Made by a program: the position numbers and the translations under genes
Shown: one piece after another, positions 50,656 through 57,087 of the stretch
Layout: each line of letters starts with the position of its first letter
Position numbering within the stretch: the first letter of the stretch is position 1
Source of the DNA: an uncultured Bacteroides sp.
GTDB taxonomy: Bacteria; Bacteroidota; Bacteroidia; Bacteroidales; Bacteroidaceae
DNA length: 57,087 nucleotides
Direction: 5' to 3'
Assembly: GCF_910585845.1 (NCBI RefSeq)
Contig: NZ_CAJUHF010000022.1
Coordinates: 1-57,087 of the forward strand
Notes under the pieces: model-generated
Databases searched by the model: none
What the model was told of the DNA's origin: nothing
The model's input: only the letters and a program-made list of their open reading frames with translations

Positions 50656-52047
50656 ATGAAGGTACCCGCCAAGATTCTTCTGATAGCCCTGCTATGGATA
50701 TTCTGCCTGCCGGGGTGCGGCAACAGACGCCACACTCCGACGGAGAATGAAGGTGCAGCAGACCTGCAACAGATAAAGGACAGCGGTGAACTCGTCGTGC
50801 TCACCCTATATAGTTCCATCTCCTACTTCAACTATCGTGGGCAAGAGATGGGATTCCAGTACGAACTTAGCGAACAATTCGCCCAAAGCCTTGGCGTGAA
50901 GTTGCGTGTAGTCGTAGCCAAAAATGTACAAGGGCTCATAAATAAATTGCTGGCGGGCGAGGGAGACATCATCGCATACAATGTACCCATCACAAAAGAG
51001 TTGAAAGAACGGCTGATATACTGTGGAGAAGAAGTCATCACACACCAGGTCATTGTCCAACGTTCAGGTGGGAAGAACAAGCCGCTGACAGACGTCACGG
51101 AACTGATAGGTAAAGATGTCTACGTGAAGCCCGGAAAGTATTATAACCGTCTGGCCAATCTGGACAAGGAACTCGGTGGAGGTATCCGCATCCATAAGGT
51201 CACCAACGACAGCATTTCGGCAGAGGACCTGATCACCCAAGTAGCACAAGGGAAAATCCCTTATACGGTTGCCGATAACGATGTGGCAAGGCTTAATAAA
51301 ACTTATTTCCCGAACCTGAACATCAAGCTGTCTATCAGTTTCGACCAAAGGGCTTCGTGGGCAGTCCACAAAGATAGTCCGGAGCTGGCAGAAGCAGCCA
51401 ACAAATGGCACAAGGAGAACATGACTTCTCCCGCCTATACTGCCAGTATGAAGAAATACTTTGAAATCAGCAAGTCTCCCCCCCACTCGCCTATCCTCTC
51501 GCTCAGGGAAGGAAAAATCTCCCACTTTGACGAACTCTTCAAGAAGTATGCTTCCGAGATAGGTTGGGACTGGCGACTGCTTGCCTCACTGGCTTATACG
51601 GAATCGAACTTTGACACCACCGCCGTGTCATGGGCAGGTGCCAGAGGGCTGATGCAACTGATGCCTGCCACCGCACGCGCCATGGGAGTGCCCGAAGGAA
51701 AAGAACAGAATCCGGAAGAGAGCATAAAAGCTGCCGTGAAATACATCAACACTACAGCAAGAAGTTTTTCTTCCGTACCGCCTGAAGAGCGGCTTAACTT
51801 TGTACTTGCCTCTTACAATTCCGGTATCGGTCACGTGCAGGATGCTATGGCGCTGGCCGAGAAATATGGCAAAGACAAATACGTGTGGAAAGACAACGTA
51901 GAAAAATACATCCTCCTGAAAAGCAATGAGGAGTACTTCACCGATCCTGTCTGCAAGAACGGATATTTCCGTGGAATAGAGACATACAATTTCGTGAGGG
52001 ATATCATGGGGAGGTATGAAACCTACAAAAGTAAGATAAAGAAATAG
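50656..52047 (+). CDS. mltF: MltF-like membrane-bound lytic transglycosylase
   Basis: A 463-residue lipoprotein with lipobox LPGC (Cys about 21). Residues about 40-270 form a family 3 solute-binding domain (VLTLYSSISYFNYRGQEMGF, YVKPGKYYNRLANL), and residues about 290-440 an SLT lytic transglycosylase domain with catalytic Glu in LAYTESNFDTTAVS, then GLMQLMPATA and LASYNSGIGHV. The combination is MltF. It would cleave peptidoglycan glycan strands, with the binding domain acting as a regulator. The start codon directly follows the udk stop. Convergent with metH, 27 bases away. Confidence 0.9.
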   Translation: MKVPAKILLIALLWIFCLPGCGNRRHTPTENEGAADLQQIKDSGELVVLTLYSSISYFNYRGQEMGFQYELSEQFAQSLGVKLRVVVAKNVQGLINKLLAGEGDIIAYNVPITKELKERLIYCGEEVITHQVIVQRSGGKNKPLTDVTELIGKDVYVKPGKYYNRLANLDKELGGGIRIHKVTNDSISAEDLITQVAQGKIPYTVADNDVARLNKTYFPNLNIKLSISFDQRASWAVHKDSPELAEAANKWHKENMTSPAYTASMKKYFEISKSPPHSPILSLREGKISHFDELFKKYASEIGWDWRLLASLAYTESNFDTTAVSWAGARGLMQLMPATARAMGVPEGKEQNPEESIKAAVKYINTTARSFSSVPPEERLNFVLASYNSGIGHVQDAMALAEKYGKDKYVWKDNVEKYILLKSNEEYFTDPVCKNGYFRGIETYNFVRDIMGRYETYKSKIKK

Positions 52048-52074
52048 GTAAATACCTCCCTTTACCCCCTTCCC

Positions 52075-54831
52075 TTAAAACAACTTCAACTGATTTTTCC
52101 TCGCCTCTTCCAAAGAAACCGTTTTCCGGGGCTGGGCTGCGTTTTTCTCACGCAGTTGCCCATATTCGGAAGCCAGACTTCCGGCTAACTCTTCTTTCAT
52201 CTTCGGATTCATCAGACGGGCAGCGATTGTAGCGTTTTGGGAAGCATCTTTCAGATGGACCACAGGAGCGTGATAGACCGGAGCGATCTTCAGCGCCGTA
52301 TGCAGCCTGGAAGTCGTGGCACCTCCTATCAGCAACGGAATGTCGGCACCTGCCTTCTCCAACTCCGCAGCCACATGCACCATCTCTTCCAGCGAAGGAG
52401 TAATCAGACCGCTAAGCCCAATCATGTCTACCTTTTCTTCCAGTGCACGCTGCACGATGGTTTCGGCCGGCACCATCACGCCAAGGTCTATAATCTCGTA
52501 ACCGTTGCATGCCATCACCACGGAAACTATATTCTTTCCGATGTCATGCACGTCTCCCTTCACCGTAGCCAACAGAACTTTGCCGGCAGAGGCGGAACCC
52601 ACCTGTTTCTCCGATTCGATGACCGGCTGAAGGATAGCCACAGCTTTCTTCATGGTACGTGCCGTCTTTACCACCTGCGGCAAGAACATCTTTCCGGCGC
52701 CGAACAACTCACCTACGTAGTTCATCCCCGCCATCAAAGGACCTTCTATGATATCCACTGCCTTCGGATAGAGTTTCAGCGCCTCAGCAAGGTCTTCCTC
52801 CAAATAATCGCCTATCCCCTTGGTCAAAGCGTATTTCAAACGCTCTTCCACAGTTGTCCCCGTGCGCCAAGAGAGCGGAGAGCCGTGCGACAAGGCAACG
52901 GAAGAAGCAGCTCCTGTCCCTCCTGCGTCCGGCTTCAGCCGGGCGGCAAGCTCTATCAAACGTTCCGAGGCGTCCGGACGGCGGTTCAACACCACATCTT
53001 CTATGCACTCCAGCACATCGGCAGGAATATCTGTATAGAGCACGGCGGTAGCAGGATTGACAATGCCCATATCCATACCCTCGCGGATGGCGTGATAAAG
53101 GAACACCGCATGCATGGCCTCCCGGATGTAATTGTTTCCGCGGAAGGAGAAGGAGAGGTTGCTCACCCCGCCACTGACATGGGCACCGGGCAGGTTTCTA
53201 CGTATCCAGCCTGTAGCCCGGATAAAATCGACGGCGTAGTTATTGTGTTCATCCATACCCGTAGCTACGGCAAGGACGTTGGGATCGAAAATAATATCGT
53301 GCGGATTGAAACCGACTTTCTCAACCAACAGCCGGTAAGCGCGGTCACACACTTCTATCTTGCGCTCATACGTGTCCGCCTGCCCCTTTTCGTCGAAAGC
53401 CATCACTACGGTAGCCGCCCCATACTGCTTGATTGCACGGGCGTGTTCCAGAAACTTTTCTTCGCCTTCTTTCAAAGAAATGGAGTTCACGACCGCCTTT
53501 CCCTGCAAGCATTTCAATCCGGCAATGATGACTTCCCACTTCGAGGAATCAATCATGACGGGCACGCGGGCTATCTCGGGTTCGGAAGCGATCAGGTTGA
53601 GGAAGGTGGTCATCTCTGCCTGCGCGTCCAGCAGACCGTCATCCATATTCACGTCGATGACCTGTGCACCGTCTTCCACTTGCTGACGGGCTATGCTGAG
53701 TGCCTCTTCGTATTTCTTTTCATTAATCAGGCGCAAGAACTTGCGCGAGCCTGCCACGTTGCAGCGCTCACCCACATTGATAAAATTCTTCTCCGGAGTC
53801 ACTTCCAGCAGCTCCAGACCGGAAAGCCAAAGACAGTCGGGCTTCGGAGCCGGAACATGGGGGACAGCCCCCGCCACCAACGCCGGATATTCGGCTATAT
53901 AGGCATCGGTAGTACCGCAGCAACCGCCGATGATGTTCACCAAGCCTTCGCGGATGTATTCTTTCACCTCATGAGCCATGTCGGCAGGGGTCTGGTCGTA
54001 AAGCCCAAGGCTGTTGGGCAGGCCGGCATTGGGATATGCACTGATATAATAGGGGGCACGGGCGGCAAGTTGCTCCAGGAAGGGCTTCAATTGGCGGGCA
54101 CCGAACGAACAGTTCAAACCCACCGAAAAGATGTCGGCATGCTGCACGGAAGCAAGAAACGCTTCCAACGTCTGTCCCGAGAGGGTACGTCCACCCGTAT
54201 CGGACACCGTGACGGAGAGCATAATGGGCACACGTATGCCCGTTGCCTCCATTGCCTTCTCCGCAGCCCTGATAGCGGCCTTGGCATTCAGCGTGTCGAA
54301 GATGGTCTCTATCAGCAAGGCGTCTACCCCGCCTTCGAACAGGGCTTCCATCTGTTCGCCATAGGCCTCGGCAAGGTCGTCGTAGGTCAGTGCACGCAGG
54401 GCGGGATTGTTCACGTCGGGACTCATGGAGCAGGTCTTGTTGGTAGGTCCCACGGAACCCGCCACGAAACGCGGTTTGTCCGGTGTGGAGAACTCGTCTG
54501 CCACTTGGCGTGCCAAGCGGACGGCGGCAAGATTGATCTCGCGCACATATTGCTGCACGTGATAGTCTGCCATGCTTACGCGAGTGGAACTGAATGTATT
54601 GGTTTCGATGATGTCGGCACCTGCCGTAAGATATTTGTGGTGTATATCCTGTATCACGTCGGGGCGTGTCAGGCAGAGCAGGTCGTTGTTTCCTTTCATC
54701 TGTCCGGGGATGTCGGCAAAGCGTTCTCCCCTGAAGTCTTCTTCCGTTAAGTTGTATTGCTGTATCATGGTGCCCATCGCACCATCTAAAATGAGGATGC
54801 GCTCGCGCACCACACTGCTAAGTTTATTCAT
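52075..54831 (-). CDS. metH: Cobalamin-dependent methionine synthase without activation domain
   Basis: A 918-residue enzyme transferring methyl from methyltetrahydrofolate to homocysteine. The homocysteine domain (about 1-325) starts ILILDGAMGTMIQQ and has zinc Cys in GLNCSFGA and GGCCGTTD. The pterin domain is about 350-630 (FINVGERCNVAGSRKF). The cobalamin cap and binding domains (about 660-890) include DVHDIGKN with the axial His. E. coli MetH continues for over 300 residues with an AdoMet-binding reactivation domain; this protein stops at the linker (VSLEEARKNQLKLF). Reactivation must come from a separate protein or not occur. It lies 7 bases after smpB. No cobalamin riboswitch was seen. 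Confidence 0.93.
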   Translation of the reverse strand: MNKLSSVVRERILILDGAMGTMIQQYNLTEEDFRGERFADIPGQMKGNNDLLCLTRPDVIQDIHHKYLTAGADIIETNTFSSTRVSMADYHVQQYVREINLAAVRLARQVADEFSTPDKPRFVAGSVGPTNKTCSMSPDVNNPALRALTYDDLAEAYGEQMEALFEGGVDALLIETIFDTLNAKAAIRAAEKAMEATGIRVPIMLSVTVSDTGGRTLSGQTLEAFLASVQHADIFSVGLNCSFGARQLKPFLEQLAARAPYYISAYPNAGLPNSLGLYDQTPADMAHEVKEYIREGLVNIIGGCCGTTDAYIAEYPALVAGAVPHVPAPKPDCLWLSGLELLEVTPEKNFINVGERCNVAGSRKFLRLINEKKYEEALSIARQQVEDGAQVIDVNMDDGLLDAQAEMTTFLNLIASEPEIARVPVMIDSSKWEVIIAGLKCLQGKAVVNSISLKEGEEKFLEHARAIKQYGAATVVMAFDEKGQADTYERKIEVCDRAYRLLVEKVGFNPHDIIFDPNVLAVATGMDEHNNYAVDFIRATGWIRRNLPGAHVSGGVSNLSFSFRGNNYIREAMHAVFLYHAIREGMDMGIVNPATAVLYTDIPADVLECIEDVVLNRRPDASERLIELAARLKPDAGGTGAASSVALSHGSPLSWRTGTTVEERLKYALTKGIGDYLEEDLAEALKLYPKAVDIIEGPLMAGMNYVGELFGAGKMFLPQVVKTARTMKKAVAILQPVIESEKQVGSASAGKVLLATVKGDVHDIGKNIVSVVMACNGYEIIDLGVMVPAETIVQRALEEKVDMIGLSGLITPSLEEMVHVAAELEKAGADIPLLIGGATTSRLHTALKIAPVYHAPVVHLKDASQNATIAARLMNPKMKEELAGSLASEYGQLREKNAAQPRKTVSLEEARKNQLKLF

Positions 54832-54838
54832 CTGAAAA

Positions 54839-55291
54839 TTATCTTTTAAACATACGCGCCATATCGCGTTTGTCGTCTTTCTCTTTCAGGGCTTCACGCT
54901 TGTCGTATTGCTTTTTACCTTTGGCAAGAGCCACCACCACTTTGGCAAGTCCCTTTTCGTTGATGAACATACGTACGGGGACGATAGTAAAGCCGGGATC
55001 CTTTGATCCACGTGCCAGCTTGTCCAACTCTTTTTTGTTGAGCAAAAGTTTGCGCTCCCGGCGTGCAGAATGGTTATTGTAGGAACCGTAGAAATATTCG
55101 GCGATATGCATGTTCTTCACCCACAGTTCGCCGTTGGCAAAGTAGCAGAATGTGTCGACAAGACTTGCCTTTCCCAAGCGGATGGACTTTATCTCAGTGC
55201 CCGTAAGCACGATGCCTGCCGTGTAAGTGTCTATCAATTCGTAATCGAATGTAGCGCGCTTGTTCTTTATATTAATAGGAGCTTGTTTCAT
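54839..55291 (-). CDS. smpB: SsrA-binding protein
   Basis: A 150-residue partner of tmRNA in rescue of stalled ribosomes. Family blocks are IKNKRATFDYELID, GTEIKSIRLGKASLVDTF, LWVKNMHIAEYF, RRERKLLLNKKELDKLA and the basic tail ALAKGKKQYDKREALKEKDDKRDMAR. Length is standard. It lies 11 bases after the gene for the Yip1-like membrane protein and 7 bases before metH, so it is probably the third gene of a four-gene transcript. The tmRNA gene itself is not in the window. Confidence 0.96.
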   Translation of the reverse strand: MKQAPINIKNKRATFDYELIDTYTAGIVLTGTEIKSIRLGKASLVDTFCYFANGELWVKNMHIAEYFYGSYNNHSARRERKLLLNKKELDKLARGSKDPGFTIVPVRMFINEKGLAKVVVALAKGKKQYDKREALKEKDDKRDMARMFKR

Positions 55292-55302
55292 GATTTCAAA
55301 CG

Positions 55303-55878
55303 TTAATTAAGTGCTACCGTCAGTTTATTGAATATCCACTGGATAAACGTCGGACAGACGATCAGCAACACAGAGGAAATAATAGTGAAGCGCAACCGAT
55401 CTTTTTCTTCCACTTTCATCAATGTGGAAGCTCCTTCCCACACCACATATACGATGTAGAACTGCAACAGCAATCCGATGATGCTGAAATCCGGCAACAC
55501 GCCAATAATGATTTGGAGCAGGAAAGGTACTACTAACGAATAGCCTGCAAACTGCTGTACCAAGGGTATGTCACCTGGCATCAGCAGCATCCGGACTCTC
55601 ATCGCATTAATGAGATATGCCGCCAGAAAATATCCTCCGAAAAGGGAAACTGCCACCGCACAACAACGCGTCATGGCATATTGAAAACTCTCAGGGCCAC
55701 TCCAACCTTTCGCCAGCAAAGAACCAGCGAAGACGGACAACCCACATAAACCAATCATAGGATAGACAAAAGTGACGAACACTTTTTGCCTATCCTTTTC
55801 CAAACTGATTTCCTCCCACGCCTTGGCAGGGGAGGAAATCAGTAACATTGCAATATGAAATAATGCTTTGTAATCCAA
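55303..55878 (-). CDS. Yip1-like integral membrane protein
   Basis: A 191-residue protein with about five hydrophobic helices (VFVTFVYPMIGLCGLSVFAG, CCAVAVSLFGGYFLAAYLI, FAGYSLVVPFLLQIIIGVL, IIGLLLQFYIVYVVW and the last near VLLIVCPTFIQWIF). The N-terminal MLLISSPAKAWEEI resembles the start of Yip1-domain proteins of Bacteroidota. I place the start at TTG (55878), two bases from the upstream stop, giving LDYKALFHIAMLL; an ATG at 55845 is the alternative. The longer open frame to 55953 overlaps the upstream gene. Role unknown, perhaps in membrane organisation. Confidence 0.6.
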   Translation of the reverse strand: MDYKALFHIAMLLISSPAKAWEEISLEKDRQKVFVTFVYPMIGLCGLSVFAGSLLAKGWSGPESFQYAMTRCCAVAVSLFGGYFLAAYLINAMRVRMLLMPGDIPLVQQFAGYSLVVPFLLQIIIGVLPDFSIIGLLLQFYIVYVVWEGASTLMKVEEKDRLRFTIISSVLLIVCPTFIQWIFNKLTVALN

Positions 55879-55879
55879 T

Positions 55880-56689
55880 TTATTTAAATGTATAGTCCCA
55901 CACTTCTTCGGTAGCTTTACCCTCCTCCAAAGAATCATCTGAAGTGTTGACATATCCTACCAATTTAAGCTTGGACGGTTTATTTCCTGTCTTCATTTCA
56001 AATTTACTCTTTACGATTTTCAAATCATATGCTTTGGTAGTAGTAGCAAGCGTCACGCGTTCATTCTTTTCTTCTTCGCTTTTCCCGTCAATCACATGCT
56101 TGATTCTCAGAACAAGTTCCTTGTCTCCTTCCTTAAGTTCCGAAAAATCATAAGTAATCACGAATGAATGCTTCTTAAGTTCCTCCTGTTGCTGCTCGTT
56201 ACCGGTTATTTGCTTGAACCAATAAACAGGAGACATAAGCAGGTATTCTTCACTAAACATTACGGCCGGATCCACATTCACACGACCATTCGGAGTGTAT
56301 ACCTCACCACTGAAAGCATATAAAGCGGCGTTTTCTTCCACTTGATCGGACGTAGGCTGCTCGTCAGACGAAGCATTCAGGGGATCGGGTTCCAAATTAT
56401 TCCAAGGCATAACTTTCAACTCCGGTGAGTCAACCGGTTGTTCTTCTGAGTTAAACGAATAATAGACCATATAAAGTTCTCCCAGAGTAAAAGACGTTGT
56501 AGAAGTGGTTGACAAAATCAGTTTCTGTCCACTTTCTAATTGAAAAGTAGGAGGATAGTAATTCACGCACTTCGCTACCGCCCAACCCGTTACTGTAGGA
56601 TCAATTTCATTATTAAAGCATGAAGTTAAAGAAACACCCATCATCAAAATCAGGGCAACCATCCAATTTTTAAAATTAGTCATTTTCAT
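55880..56689 (-). CDS. NigD-like lipoprotein
   Basis: A 269-residue lipoprotein from the ATG at 56689 (MKMTNFKNWMVALILMMG) with lipobox SLTSC (Cys about 24). The first domain after it (TVTGWAVAKCVNYYPPTFQLESGQKLIL) looks like the OB-fold half of NigD-like proteins, and the C-terminal part (LVLRIKHVIDG ... AYDLKIVKSKFEM) like their second half. I am not certain of the family. Function unknown; NigD-like proteins are secreted lipoproteins of Bacteroidales. First gene of the transcript leading to smpB and metH. A -7-like TAATTTTG lies at 56720-56713 without a good -33 partner. Confidence 0.5.
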   Translation of the reverse strand: MKMTNFKNWMVALILMMGVSLTSCFNNEIDPTVTGWAVAKCVNYYPPTFQLESGQKLILSTTSTTSFTLGELYMVYYSFNSEEQPVDSPELKVMPWNNLEPDPLNASSDEQPTSDQVEENAALYAFSGEVYTPNGRVNVDPAVMFSEEYLLMSPVYWFKQITGNEQQQEELKKHSFVITYDFSELKEGDKELVLRIKHVIDGKSEEEKNERVTLATTTKAYDLKIVKSKFEMKTGNKPSKLKLVGYVNTSDDSLEEGKATEEVWDYTFK

Positions 56690-56935
56690 TGTTCTATAAA
56701 TATTAGAGTTCGCAAAATTAGATAAAAGAATCGAGTAACATAGTACTCTCCTCATTTTTTCATTGTTTTTAAGAGTAAATGGGAGATTGACCTGAATACT
56801 GCAAGCCCCACTCGGTTTTTAACATTATTTTGCTACATATAGAAAACATGTAACTATTCAGCAAATCATTATTACTGATTTACAACAAAAAACCGTTGGC
56901 GGAATTAAACTGAAATTACATCATATCTTATGTCT
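56690..56935. other. Intergenic region upstream of the NigD-like gene
   Basis: Apart from the possible -7 element at 56713-56720 I see no gene or strong hairpin here. With the repeat array that follows, the whole stretch to the window end is non-coding. Confidence 0.5.
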
Positions 56936-57024
56936 CATAACAAGTAATGTAATGGAGCATAACAAATAATGTTATGAAGTATAACAAGTAATGTTATGAT
57001 GCATTTCATTCATATGTTATGATG
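56936..57024. repeat. 22-bp tandem array with dyad-symmetric units
   Basis: Units begin at 56936, 56958 and 56980, each of the form CATAACAAGTAATGTTATG plus three bases, followed by a degenerate fourth unit to about 57024. CATAAC and GTTATG make each unit a small palindrome. The core ATAACAAGTAATGTAATG also occurs, with few changes, inside the palindrome at 56-130. Confidence 0.8.
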
Positions 57025-57087
57025 CATTCCTCCGAACTAAAATAACAATTAAAGATAAATAGGTTCTTCGTCACTTTTGGGGCAGTA

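Noticed and set aside
52047..52066. Terminator between mltF and metH
   Set aside because: Only a 6-bp stem (GGTAAA/TTTACC) with no T run; too weak to call.
52237..54750. 837-codon open frame antisense to metH
   Set aside because: It lies entirely opposite metH, has no family motifs and is explained by the codon bias of the real gene; similar long shadows lie opposite the maturase, hisB and the NtrC-type gene.
54832..55302. Cobalamin riboswitch before metH
   Set aside because: metH follows smpB by 7 bases and no B12-box-like sequence was seen upstream.
6331..57024. CRISPR interpretation of the 21-22-bp arrays
   Set aside because: Units are directly adjacent with no unique spacers, and no cas genes are present.

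Overview
The window looks like a chromosomal segment of a Bacteroides species (phylum Bacteroidota). The evidence is the repertoire (anaerobic sulfatase maturase, S46 dipeptidyl peptidases, FimA/Mfa-type fimbrillin lipoproteins with DUF3575, DUF5119 and DUF4906 partners, gldE next to ssb and mutY, a 30-residue bS22/AURKAIP1-type ribosomal protein) together with promoters of the Bacteroides form TTTG-N19-21-TAnnTTTG. I cannot fix the species. No tRNA, rRNA, CRISPR array, prophage or complete insertion sequence was seen.

Layout. 1-965: a DUF4248 gene, a small mobile repeat and a broken HU-like gene, probably the worn remains of an accessory cassette. 1051-9530: an acyltransferase, a DUF4369 lipoprotein, a sulfatase-maturase radical SAM enzyme with a structured leader, a tandem dpp7/dpp11 peptidase pair and two thioredoxins. 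9736-14712 (minus): PHP phosphatase, Uup-type ABC-F protein, a DUF3805-like protein and a transglutaminase-like protein. 14891-17345: a two-component pair. 17414-21029 (minus): mutY-ssb-gldE-phosphopantetheinyl transferase. 21418-23621: HU, bS22 and RNase G. 24132-32673: a six-gene fimbrial operon. 32981-36260 (minus): an unknown OMP/lipoprotein pair, a Crp/Fnr regulator and an iron alcohol dehydrogenase. 36628-37766: a CDP-alcohol phosphotransferase and a GtrA protein. 37818-42130 (minus): tolC with an NtrC-type regulator and its kinase. 42345-47435 (minus): hisGDCB behind a leader-peptide attenuator. 47539-49936 (minus): DsbD-like and Dabb proteins. 50038-52047: udk and mltF. 52075-56689 (minus): NigD-like lipoprotein, membrane protein, smpB and metH.

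The most informative signals are non-coding. (1) hisG is preceded by an 18-codon ORF with four His codons, an antiterminator arm over its stop codon and a terminator followed by a T run: a complete attenuator. (2) tolC has an exact sigma-54 site TGGCAC-N5-TTGC with paired dyads upstream, and the matching sigma-54 activator and kinase lie just downstream. (3) A miniature inverted-repeat element with GAG ends and 3-bp TNA target duplications, the hallmarks of the IS1031 subgroup of IS5, occurs in four bounded copies and one decayed end, and touches the stop codons of two genes. (4) At least five unrelated intergenic arrays share a repeat period of 21-22 bp; three or four have dyad-symmetric units and four lie between co-directional genes. 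(5) The sulfatase-maturase leader can fold as a three-way junction.

Functional picture: amino acid synthesis (his, metH) and peptide use (DPP7/DPP11), envelope maintenance (MltF, DsbD, TolC, PlsC), surface adhesion (fimbriae) and core information processing (ssb, mutY, rng, HU, smpB). The fimbrial operon is the clearest accessory region: its first pilin gene and the 3' part of its tip-protein gene are visibly more AT-rich than the genes around them.
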